Source: Rhynchonema sp. JSB1_4 (lineage: Eukaryota; Nematoda; Chromadorea; Monhysterida; Xyalidae). Taken from it: 64,000 nucleotides of DNA. Under the pieces are notes generated by a model, which did not search any database, was not told the origin of the DNA, and saw nothing but the letters and a program-made list of their open reading frames with translations. Made by a program: the position numbers and the translations under genes. Shown here piece after piece: positions 1 through 11,200 of the stretch (the stretch's first letter is position 1; each line of letters starts with the position of its first letter). The DNA lies in NCBI GenBank assembly GCA_030248065.1, contig JASAMV010009295.1, positions 1 through 64,000 of the forward strand, read 5' to 3'.

Positions 1-1334
1 ATGAAGCCATCAGGGGAGTGCACCCAGGCGCCACACTTGTGTGTACTGCGTGGACAGCATTGATGCACATGTGATGTAATGTAATGTATATACTGTCATG
101 TATCACGTAATGTAGTAGTTTCATTGTCCCAAATTCCAGTTTTGGTTGTAAATCGGGTTCGTTACAATGGAAGTTCGTTATAATTCACAAAAATGTCTTG
201 TCCTGACAATCCGGGCGACCGCAGTTACAGTCCTGAACGCGTCGTGGGACACTCGTGGATCCCAGCGCAGCATGGACCCAAGTGAATGCTGGACCAAACA
301 ATGATCCACAGACCGCGGGAGAATCAACGATCCATTCGCTCGTGCCGTTTAATTTGACCGTCTATGTGTGTGCCTTCTTTATATGCGCTTTTTGTAAAGC
401 GAGTTTTCTTGCTTGCTCTGCCCGAAGACACGCGATCTGGGTAATTACTTAGTGTTCTGCAGGTACATACATACAGTACCAGCTGCAATTGTAGGCGATG
501 GCCTGCAGGCTCAGTATGAGTGCACCGCTTGTTTTTGTGACTTTAGGTACATATGTACATGCGATCGTGGTTATATTTTCAATAACTCACGTTTCAACAT
601 TGTTTTTTGGATTACCGGTCCATATGATTAATTTCATGGCATTACTGTAGGGATCTGAAAGCCATTAGTTTATTTGATTTTTCATTTCAGGCACAATTGT
701 ACCAGACTGTTTTGTGTGGTGAAATCTTGTTGAAACAATGCCTGAGTTACACTCACTTTTCGTACAGAAATTGCTGGTTTTTATCGATTCGGCATTGTTT
801 TAGTTTTTTTGACAATGCAATCAGACGGGAACACAAAATAAACAGAAAATGTAGGCACATAAAAGCACCAAAACAAGCGGTGCACACACTGTGAGCCTGC
901 AGGCGCCTTCGGGCGCGTGCAGGTTTGGCGGAGGCGCCTGCAGGCCGAGCCGCGCAGGCTCGGAGTCGCCTAGAATTGCAGCTGGTGCTATACCAGGCAA
1001 ACGCAGCCATCCAATCTCCTTGCGGAAGCTTATTGTCAGATGGTGAAATGTGAAGAAAGCACCGTAAGACTTGTGTTCTCAGCCTATTAGCCTAAATTAT
1101 AATGTGTCGACAGCTCTAAGTGAAGCAAATAATTGGCTTCATTTGTCGAAATGACATTGTTGTTTTTCGTGTTTCAGTATCCTGGTAAACTATGACCGAA
1201 TTAAGACAGAAGACTGACATTAACTGCACATATATGTACATACCTATCAAGGTTATTGCTTCCTCTGATCATCACAGGGTTGGAATATCATTTTGAATAT
1301 CATAAAAACTCTGTTAGAACGAATCGATCAAATC
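1..1334. other. Upstream region, no gene recognised
   Basis: No exon with protein similarity or convincing codon use was found. Short open frames near 255-900 have no recognisable domain and no matching splice partners. The only clear structure is a GC-rich inverted repeat at about 893-963, where GAGCCTGCAGGCGCC is mirrored by GGCGCCTGCAGG and GCAGGCTC. The receptor promoter and any 5' untranslated exon probably lie here, but I cannot place them. Confidence 0.5.
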
Positions 1335-4300
1335 ATGAATCTTCACAACAAGAGCAGCACAAAAACACCAACAACATTGGATATGTTGTTCGAAACCATG
1401 ACAATGAACCAATCGCATCCTTCGCTACTCCCTGTCTCGCCCAATCCCTTGGAGTCGATGACCCCTAAACAGAGCATGGCGCCACCTGACGACGATGGCG
1501 GTTTGACGATAACGGATGCCCTAAGATTGGCAGTCGACATATCCTACTATGGCAAACGGGTATTTTGGACGTTGATTGTGTGTGGCGTGATCACTAATGT
1601 GTTCGTCCTGCTGTTCCTTGGCAGGATACGAAAGACCCATCCGCATTTGCAGGTTGGCACATGTCGGTGTATCAGCTCGTTCCTAATGGTTTGGGATTTT
1701 GAGTTTATGTAGGCTTACTGTACGTCAGTTTTCTTTTTGCATCAGGATAGGGTCGATAGTTAGGCTTTGGCGTGCATTAGCACTTGAGAAACGGCATATT
1801 AAGCCTGACTTTAAGCAGTACTTCGGACGAGCTGTGATCTGTCCCAGGAAATGCTCAATGTGACATTATTCTGCAGCCCGTACCGGTGCTGATGGGCATC
1901 TGTCTATCGGACACGATCGGTCTCATATGCGGTCTGATCTTTCAAGAGTTGTCCACGCAGGGCATTCTCTGGCTGAAAGTCGATCTCAGCCCAGCATTTG
2001 TATCATTTGTCTGTCAATGTATGATCTACTGCGTGCATGTCGTCACGGCGTTCAGGTAATCTATTAAGAAGATTTCTTAATGTTAAGAAAACAACTTGTC
2101 AAAAGCTTTCAAAATGCATCTTTTTTGCAGCGGTTTTGCGTTCCTTCTAATGGCCATTGTGCGGTACATTGCCATCTACCACGCGAACTATTTCCGTCGC
2201 ACGCCATATCTCCAAAACGTATCATATTTGATCGTCGGCTCGTTTGGCATATTTTGCGTTGAGAAGATTTGGGTCCCCATATCAAGTGGACAGATCTCGA
2301 TAAGTTAGTCGTATTTATATTTTTTGTAATTGGCCATCATTACGTGGAGGAGAAGTCGTTCGGAAGCCATTTTTGACCTTCACACAAGAGACTGTGACCC
2401 GACGGTCAAATGCGAAAAGCAACGATAGAGACATTGCATTTAAAGGGCTCGGGACACAACCGAAGGAAGGGTAGCGGGCACAGTGTTTGGTACCAAACCG
2501 TTGGAAAGCATTCTGACAGATTTCAGCAACGCACAAATTTCAAGCGCATTGGAGATTCGCTGTCTCTTGTGGTAGAGGGACTTTTCGTTCCAGAAAAAAG
2601 TGAATTTTTTCACAACTACAGTATGTATAGGGACGACCAGAAACACCAAATGACGGTGAGGATGCGAAACGTTCCAAAAATCGGCCATATTTTTCGAGAA
2701 TACAAGTTTGTCCCCAAACCTTGAGGTCGCGCTTTGCGCTGCAGAAATAAACATGCGATGGGGAACCAGAGCGCTGTCGAAAGTACCGTTAGTGCAAATT
2801 TGGTAGCACTAAACAATATACATATGTATAGTCCAGCCACGAACTCATGAGACGATTGTTTTTTTGAAATTGGCTTGTGGGGATCCAACAATGTTCCGGT
2901 TCCACGTATTTCGGAAATGAAAGAAAGAGAAACGCACGTATTTTTTAAAAACACGCTCTCCACTCGGTGCGTAAATTCCCTTTTGACTCCCAAAACATTT
3001 GTGTGCTGAACAACGCTGCTGTTCGCGTAAGCACGCAACAAATTGAGGTCAGCCAGCTGGAACTTGTCATCATCTCCCTCAGCCAATCTCTTTCTTTTGT
3101 TTGCGAAAACACGTGTATCTGGAGCATTTTTGAATGCGGCCAAGCAAGCTTTAAAAAAAGTCGTCTCATGAGCTGGTGGCTGGACTATACTATATCCGAA
3201 GCAGCTTTCGAACGATATATGACAAGCCGCAAAAAGTTCAAGCGCTTGGGAGCACAGGTTTAAAAAATTGCTTTTTTGACGATTGTGGAATGAACCGTCA
3301 CCTCACCGTGTGCGATTTCGGGATTATGGTATGGGCATGTTATACAATCGTCCGATAGTTACATACTTCAAAGCCACCTCGTTTGGTGCTATTAAATTTA
3401 CAACAGTCCTTAAAGGTCTATTTATACTTCTGACTTCCGGGAAGTAGAAGCCAAATTCCGGAGAAATCACTACCACGCAGAAGTGCCCGGCAAGGCAGTG
3501 ATTGCTTGTAGTGATTGCCTGTTCCGCACTGTCCATTGCCCGCTGCCTGCCGTCTGCTGTTCTTGCTCCATTCGTGAGCTGACCGAACGGGCAGTCACCA
3601 ATTTCTGACTGCTACTGCCGGGCAGTCAGAGTATAAAACCGACCTTTACGGTAACGACTTATAGCCGAATAGCGTATTCGTTGGCATAACTGCAACAGCA
3701 GGTCCATGGAGTTTGAATTCTTGAAACTTCGTCTAGATTATTGAACTGTGCGTTTATTTGACTTTCTCGTTTCCAATGCGATGCGATACGTGGCCTAGGT
3801 ATTTACATCATTTCCGTCAATGAATGCAACTATGCAGTTTGGGGGCAATTTTTGGATCTTTTTCGACCTGTTACGCTGCTACCTAAGGTCTTATTTAAAT
3901 TTAAATCCAAATTTAAAAACCTTATTTTCTGGTGTTGTCGACAAAGCTCTATATTTTTCTATGGCATTTTCATTTCTGCAACGCAAAGCGTGCCCTAAAA
4001 ATTTTGGGACAAACTTGTGTTCTCGAAAAATGTGGCCGATTTTTGGAACGTTTCGTGCCCTCCCCAAGTGAAAATGCTTTGCCGACTGATTGTGATGATA
4101 AGTTTTCCAGAAGCTGTTGTGATCACCTCCAGCTCGCTTGGGGCTTCTGCACCGGTCGTTCCAAGTTGTGAAAAAATTCACTTTTTTCGGGAACGAAAAG
4201 TCCATTCACCAAAAGATGGCAAATCTCCACAGAGCTAAAAATCTGTGGGCTGCTACCATTCCTACCGTTGTGTCCCAAGCCCTTTAGGCTTCACTTAGGC

Positions 4301-5744
4301 GTACATTCGAACTTAAACCATGGGCATGCGAACTTAAAAGAATGGCCCGGCAGTAATCGATCCATGCTCATACGCATCCCCCTCGCAGATCCCGGTTCGT
4401 GTCTATTGACTGAGGAGGGCCTGTTCTCCAAATTCTGGCTGAAAGTGATCAACACAATGGACGTAACATTGGTGTTCGCATTGGGCGTGATTGCCACTAT
4501 CGTGTTCGATGTGATCGTCTATTGGAGTCAGAAACGATCGGCTGGTGTGCTTGTCGCTGCTAAACAAGAAAGGAAACAGGTTTACCAAGAATTATTGGTG
4601 TTGTAATTGACAAAATTGGAGTTTTTTTCGACTGGTAATTCGACATTGGGTGCGGTACTGCGCTTGTGGTAAGCTAAAAAAATCAGGCCTACTTTGTTTT
4701 CCACGTGCGGTCAATATTCCAGTGAGGAGTCTGCGATACAAGCATCACGTCTAGCTGTAGCAGGACTTTACTAGCCGAACTAATTCGGGTTGACAATTTT
4801 GATACTAAACTATACAATGCCAACAAGACATTTTTTAAAGGATACCACTAATAATCAAAAATACCAGTTTTAATCATCATATTTCAGAAGAAGATGGATA
4901 ATTTGATGAACGGCGCAACAACAGGGCTCGAGACGACCACATGCGTGTCCCAGTCTGCTGTCACCACCGGCAAATCGTTGGATGTGCAGCGACCGTTGAC
5001 GCCCGTCACGGCCAGTGCATTCCAACGACGGCAGGAGGCACGACGAATGCAAGCCTGTCGACTGTTGTGGCGATATGTGTTCTTGACTTCGTGAGTTGTC
5101 GATGAAGGGGTACTTGGCCGAAGTTGATGCTTCAGAACTTTTGTCACACAATTCGTCAAGGAACAACATGCGATGAGATACAGCTGGCCCTTCAAAGAGC
5201 AAGTCTTTGAGCACAGGATCGAGTCCACATTTAGGCGTCGGCTTAGCCTTGCTTCGGTTTAGCCTTACATAGGCTAAACGGCTAGTGCTAAACGACTGTG
5301 CATACATAGTACTTGTGAGCTGCACCACTATTCCCCTTCAGATTGGAGCTGGTGCTCGGTTCAGCACACTACGTCATGCGTCTGCTGTTCACATACGAGT
5401 TCCCCGACCCGGGTCAACTGTCACCATTGATGTTCTTGCTGTACATCGGTGTGAGTGAGACGGCCTTCCAGTTGTACTACGTTCAGTTCACGTGCAATTG
5501 GCTGTACCTGTGGGTGCTCTGGCCGGTACTGCAGACCGAACATTTGGTGGTGTCCAAAGAACAGGCGTTACGCCTCCATTCCGGACAGGGATCGCCCGTC
5601 CCCGCGAAGGACACACCACTGCATCCAACTGCACTGGGAACGCCGACCAATCACAGTATGTGCAATATGTCGGTGAACAAGAGTGGCAGTGTTGTTGCGA
5701 CACTGCACAACGCCGACCCCGATCATCCGGTTGACCCGGTCTAG
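1335..5744 (+). CDS. Divergent seven-transmembrane receptor (class A GPCR-like), 6 exons
   Basis: Six exons join in phase: 1335-1652, 1877-2055, 2131-2303, 4389-4579, 4888-5090, 5342-5744 (488 aa). The predicted product has a long polar N-terminus with an N-K-S glycosylation site, then TM1 (about 76-97, with the TM1 Asn in GVITNVFVLL), TM2 (LSDT, the conserved Asp), TM3 ending in VRY (176-178) instead of DRY, TM4, a Cys in the second extracellular loop (228), TM5, a long third intracellular loop, TM6 and TM7, then a tail of about 75 aa. The layout fits a rhodopsin-class GPCR at the plasma membrane. The TM6 CWxP and TM7 NPxxY motifs are not recognisable, so the ligand class is unknown. The start is the first ATG in the exon 1 frame; an untranslated upstream exon is possible. 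Intron 3 carries a large foldback repeat. It could be a peptide receptor or a lineage-specific chemoreceptor. Confidence 0.78.
2443..4286. mobile_element. Foldback (inverted-repeat) element in receptor intron 3
   Basis: The outer arms, about 2443-2810 and 3900-4286, are imperfect reverse complements. Left AAAGGGCTCGGGACACAAC pairs with right GTTGTGTCCCAAGCCCTTT, and left CTTTTCGTTCCAGAAAAAAG pairs with right sequence near 4180-4200. A second, inner inverted repeat is present at about 2815-2880 (AGTCCAGCCACGAACTC) and 3136-3195 (its complement, GAGCTGGTGGCTGGACT). No transposase frame is visible, so this looks non-autonomous. It accounts for nearly all of the 2.1 kb intron. Confidence 0.75.
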
Positions 5745-6312
5745 ACAAGGGCTTTGGCTCGGTCACTGTGTGTGTAAGTCTAGTACCTACACTATGGGTG
5801 TTCATGATTACGAAAGGACGATCGGGTATTGCGACTATTGTATATGTACCGGAGAATGCCGGTCATTAGTTTGGGGTTTGTTTGGATGATTTTGAACATG
5901 GTGCACGTCCATACATAGTGACGGCTTATTTGGGAAATTAATTTTTCTGAAATCTCAAAACATAAGTGTGCCCTCATGGGACTTATTTCGCATTCTCCGA
6001 TATGTATAAACTTCGTACTATTATGAATCGAATCCATTTCTTCTTGTATAGGCAGCGATACGTTTGTTGTGTACTCAATTATGTTTGTTTGTATCCCTCA
6101 TAGGTACAATGATTGATGGTTGGTTCTTTTTCGCCCGGTCCGCTCAGTCCAAAGCCCGGTTTCTCTTTCAAATTGGTACATGCGACTGTTTTGTGTCACC
6201 ATCACAACTGTTTGTCTGTCACAACTAGAGAAATAGCTTTTGTTGGTATTCGCATCACGAATAATTGGATGACACATTATTTTTGTTTATTGTTTCAAAA
6301 TTTATCTATACC

Positions 6313-6329
6313 AATAAAACGTGAATAAA
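6313..6329 (+). terminator. Polyadenylation signals after the receptor gene
   Basis: Two AATAAA hexamers (6313-6318 and 6324-6329) lie about 570 bases after the receptor stop codon, with no other + strand gene between. They are the best candidates for its 3' end. The 5745-6312 stretch would be 3' untranslated sequence; I see no other feature in it. Confidence 0.45.
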
Positions 6330-6443
6330 AATGGGACAAGCTTTGATGACTGGTGAATTCCTTGCACTCAGAGATTTACAGAGATTATTGTTAATTTGCA
6401 TTTCAAGATAAACTAAATTTTTAATCAATCAAACTGATCAGCA

Positions 6444-6689
6444 TTAGACCAGTAGTATGCCAATGGGTCGAGCGGCCGGACCGAGCAGCGGTGAAACATC
6501 AGCGAGCGGGCCGACGCCGACGCTGCGTTGATTGATACGGATGGGCACGGATGCGCTGTCTTGCTCGAATGCGTGATGGAACGGGACACGACCGAAGATC
6601 ACACGTCGAACATTGAACGCGTCGGTGTGCGCACAGCACAAGCACAGCAGCAACAGTGCCACGGAAGTGGACAGCGAGGGATGCGGCAT
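6444..6689 (-). CDS. Candidate small secreted peptide, 81 aa
   Basis: An ATG at 6689 opens a frame of 81 codons. It starts with a good signal-peptide pattern: a short polar start, a Val-Ala-Leu-Leu-Leu-Leu-Cys-Leu-Cys-Cys core, then a small-residue cleavage context (HTDA) near residue 24. The mature part would be about 57 aa, with one dibasic site (RR) followed by VIFGR, which resembles an amidation/cleavage signal, and a Pro/Gly-rich hydrophobic tail. The frame is GC-richer than its AT-rich flanks, which favours coding. I recognise no family. It may be one exon of a larger gene or a chance frame. It lies convergent with the receptor gene. Confidence 0.4.
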   Translation of the reverse strand: MPHPSLSTSVALLLLCLCCAHTDAFNVRRVIFGRVPFHHAFEQDSASVPIRINQRSVGVGPLADVSPLLGPAARPIGILLV

Positions 6690-6879
6690 GATTGATGGTT
6701 TCTTTGATATATAGCTAATTAATTGTGGCAGGTTACAGTTTTCTGAAAAAGTAGGCTTTATTTTTGGGAGAGGTTCTACTGTACACGTGGTATGATTAAC
6801 ATCGCAAGTCATTTTTATCACAGGGATTGTCTGCGTGTTGTGACGTTGGTAAATCGTGGCTCAGGGCTCCGTGGCTTGG

Positions 6880-7215
6880 GTTCCAGTGTGCATTAACAGC
6901 CACGCAATGTACGTTGGGGCCCGCACGCATCAGGGCTCACCACAACGCACTTAATTCACGCGGACCCTAACGTATACGACGCCTTATTGCACGCGGGCCA
7001 GCACGCACGGGTTATAATGGACGCGGGTCTTGACGGTAAATGTAACGGCACCCTTATGCAAGTGGCCCTAATGCACGAGCTCTAATACAGGCCTCAACGT
7101 AGGAAACCTCAATGCACGCGGATCCTAACGTATGGGGCCTTAACGCACGCGGGCCTGGTTAACGAATGGGCCCCAATGCACCCGGGCCGCCCCTTCAGAG
7201 GCCAAATGGACCAAA
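6880..7215. repeat. Degenerate short tandem repeat rich in GCACGCGGGCC
   Basis: Variants of TAACGCACGCGGGCC and AATGCACGCGGACCC recur about every 25-35 bases (near 6957, 6995, 7110, 7150 and 7180), with many substitutions. It looks like an old minisatellite. No coding potential was seen across it. Confidence 0.6.
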
Positions 7216-8263
7216 AGGGGGTCCACGGCGCATATGCGTCCATGGCCCCTGTGGCCCAACTGAATCCGCCCTTAAGAGCTTGATTATTTTATTAATTTAC
7301 GGCGCAATCAGAAGGCGATTACATCAGGTGCACAAAACATCCGGGAATAAGTTGCCTGATGTTTCAAGGCCGCTTGGTTGTACCCTTTTTTCAACAAGTC
7401 AAACAAATGGGTGATCACGCATGCTATCCAGGAACATCAGGCAACTGGTACCATGATTATTTTGCTGATAACATATACCCTGATTCGAGTGCAACGTAAA
7501 ATAATATGACCGGAAATATGGCGAGTATGACGGCATTCTTGAGACACCCTGTACGTTCATCGTCAATGTCGTTTTGAACGGCAAAGGTCGGTCGCATTCT
7601 CGAGGGCTTGCCAAGTAGATGCGCGAATCATGGATCAAATGTCAATTCCCACCTATGGCTGTATGTATACATATGCATGATGTAACTTGTTGCTACAACA
7701 AACTGCCTAAACGGATTAAGTTTCAAATTAGTACCGAGTGTTTTCTACTGAATTTGCACAGGTGCCTATTGTGAAAGGTCGTGCTTTTCCGGCTCATATT
7801 CATGTCGTTAACTCAGACCGCACTGCACTGTCATCAACCTCGATCGTCGCAGTATCCATCTGAGAAAGAGGCTGTATTTTGCAGCTAAGGTCATGTGCTG
7901 CAGTGCAGGTTGCGCTCAAGGTATGAGGCTGTGATGTCGGCATCAAACGCACTCAACTCACGTGCGTTACATGTACATACTAGGCGTCCTGGTCAGAGTT
8001 GACGACTACACAATTAGCCACGAGTAAGACGCGTTATGATGGAGAACCTCATTTCGTTAGGTAAAAATTTCTCACGCTTCGATGCTCCTGGCAGCTGGGG
8101 ACAATTCGACAGGAACTTAGGATAAGAAAACAGTATACACATCAATATTCACCTTTATTAAAAATGAAGTTTGTGCCGCTTGGGCAGCCAAGAAGCTGTG
8201 AACCATTAATAACGAACAACGTACAACCAATGAAGCACCCGTAAAATTTCGATGGTTCTTTAT
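7216..8263. other. Intergenic stretch and 3' end of the first CAT gene
   Basis: No gene is recognised. Reading the minus strand, AATAAA occurs at the stop codon of the first CAT gene (about 8259-8265) and again at 8154-8159, so the transcript probably ends around 8.14 kb. The rest holds nothing I can identify. Confidence 0.5.
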
Positions 8264-11200
8264 TTATGAAATGGGTGAATATGCCCCACGTGGTTGTTCT
8301 TCTTGTAGAGAGCTTTCCCTTTCGTTTGGTATATGCTCGCTGCTGTGCGTGTAGCAATAGCCGAAATAGATTGAAAATCCTGCATCGGTGAAATCATTTC
8401 CGTATAAAAACATTTGAGTTGAAAGAAAACCCTAACAAAGACAATGGCCCACAGCAAACGAACCGAGTAGCAGCCAAACCGCAAATCGCGCCCAGGTCAA
8501 CGGTCGCAGGTAGACGAGGAGCAGAATATTGACAGCGATGCTGAGCAGGTGCAGCCAAGGCGAAATAGGCACCTTAAAAACATGGCGCTATGTTTAGTGC
8601 GGTTGGTTCGGTCCGGTTTCGCCTTAGTCACGTCTGATCCTCCAAACGACGCACCAGACATTATGTACACAGCAGACTTTGAACCTGCGTCTTCCAGATC
8701 CGGCTGTTCTAAAAAGCTAACTTAGGCGTCGGTAGACGCAGTGACTGTACGGGCTGTAGCACAGGTCAACGGACCACTATCTCAACGTGACGGTTTTGAA
8801 CCGAGCACATATACTGTAAGTCACATCCGACAAGAAAGTCTTGTTAGCAAGACAAGTTTGATACGGACCCACAGCAGCGACACAAAAATTCTCAGAAATT
8901 CCTACCGCAAAATCGATCATCTGTTCATATTGTCTGATGCTGATGATGACAATAACGGTGATGAGTGCGATGCTGCCAAACAGTGCATAGAGCACCACCA
9001 ATATCACTGCGGGTACAATGCCGTGCAGACGGGTGCACACACAGACCAGGGTGCACATGATGCAGTAGACGAGCAGGCAACGCGTCACCATTGACTCGAC
9101 GTATACGTCACCGCCGCATGAAACATTATGTATGACAAGGATTTACTCAGATGTGATTTGTACAGGAGGGGGCTGTTTTTGTTATGCACTTTGACTTGTT
9201 TTTACAGACGGGCGGTGCATCCGGTAATCGTCATCAGCATGCGCTTGCATGGGATGGTCACGTGACCCAAAATGGTTTCTGCTCGCGTGAACGTTGTAAA
9301 TGCCTAACTATACTTCGTTCTCTCAGAGAACAAAGAACAAACCCCCAAAAAAACGCCAAAACGCGAACAAAAAAAAAAACTAAGGCTTTGGCTTGGTGCA
9401 CCGGACCATCATCAGTGCAAATGAACAACAAACACCAAAAACGTACCGAATCGTCTCAATCCCGGTTTGATCACCCAATTCGACACCATCGAATTGCAGG
9501 TGCTGCTGTCATCGCTGAGTTTACGAGCTGTCGATGCCATTGAATAAGTGGTGCTGTTTCGATTGTTGCTGTTGCAGTATTCGGGCAGGTCTTCGAAGGC
9601 CAGCGGTGGGGCTGAAGGAACATTCTCGTTTCAGCAAAGCTTGATATGCGAATTTTTTCAAGCTTTCGTATCCGAACCGGAGGAGATACTGATCGAGTGA
9701 TAACTTGGTGGACGGTCACGGTCCTTGAACGACCACGTTTCTTCAGTGACACTGTCATTATCAGCAGGGTGTAGCTCACTCGGGTGACGATATCTGCAAT
9801 GCAACATCAACTCAAAATGATTTTAACCAGGAACTGTACATCATGATTTTAAGCATACAATTCTAAACCTTAGCACGAGTGATGACATAGCGGTCAATGT
9901 GAATGCAGTTAAAGTACCGATGGCGGTGAATTCGACCAAAGTCGTAAGATTGAACAACAACACTAACACGCATACAATAGTGGACATCACGAGGGTGGCG
10001 CGGATGGGTACCTGGGTGGGGTATCAATGAAGTATAAATCAGTTATGAGTTGAGCAGCGTGATTTTGGTTGGCCGTTTCGATTTGTTTACACAGACGAGC
10101 GGTGCACTATGTCATCGTCAGCGTAACTGCACCAAAAGCACTTGTGAGCTGCCTCCCCCTTGTGCCACCAACAAAGTTCGTCACCGATACTGAACAGTGC
10201 ACACGCTGGCCCCAAAACCACCTTGGTGCAAGTAAGGTACGTTATTAGCTCCATCCTTTGGAAAAAACCTAACCTGTGTGCGTTGATTGACATGTGCCAA
10301 CCATCTGAACAACAGTCCATCAACAGCCATGGCGTACATGTACCTGGGTATGGCACACATGCTCACAATCAGCAGGGACACTATTGATGCAGATGCTCCA
10401 ATGGTAACGATGGTTGACGCCCAATGAAGACCGAGCTGTGTGAAGGTGGAAGTTACACACAGATCCACTTTATAGTGAACCTCAGTGAAACGGTCTGCAT
10501 TATAGTGACCGTATGGTTGGTTGTCCGAGTCCCAACAATGTCCCTACAAGGAGCGTAGCAAATACTCCGAAAGCAGTTTACTTTCAATTTCGAAGTGTGC
10601 TTGATTCGCGCGATGCAAGCCCTTTCTTACCAATCTGACATAACATATACTTACTCTCTGGAACATATCAACGAAAGCGCTGTCTGCATCGACCAACGTG
10701 TACGGCACGGTCAATGACAAGGTGAGTGACATATAACCAACAAACAGCACCATTGCGGTCACCATGGTGCTCATAATTGAGACTGGGATCGCGCGCTTGG
10801 GGTCTGTAGAGGAAAAAGTGTTCAGTTTCGCTCATTTTACATACCTGTCAGGCTTTGGCTAAGCTCTAGCTCAGTCATCCAAACTCAGCCAACCTTTGGC
10901 CTCCTCAGCCAACGAAGCAACGGCCTCAAATCCGGTGTACACAAACACACAGCTCGCTGTGCCGCTCAGCACGCCGCTGACACCAAATGGCATGAAACCT
11001 GATTAGAATGAATGTTGTGGCACATGACCGGTATCGAACTTGGTGTTCGCTTTGGTTCACTTTTGCCCGCTTGGAGGCCACCTTGACCAATCATACACCA
11101 AGTTTGATAACCGACTTGTGAATCAACAACGACCAACCTCCCGGATGCGTGCTATTCACATCACTGGTCTGCGTGTGCCACAATGAAACGTCAGCGCCGG

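Noticed and set aside
255..894. Several overlapping short frames on + before the receptor
   Set aside because: No domain, no splice partners and no compositional change; one begins with a plausible ATG but nothing else supports it.
2616..3263. Long frames on both strands inside receptor intron 3
   Set aside because: They fall within the foldback arms and mirror each other; frames of this kind arise from the repeat.
6880..7215. Possible coding exon with Pro/Gly content (around 7166-7414)
   Set aside because: The frame is made of the degenerate GCACGCGGGCC repeat and ends without splice or domain support.
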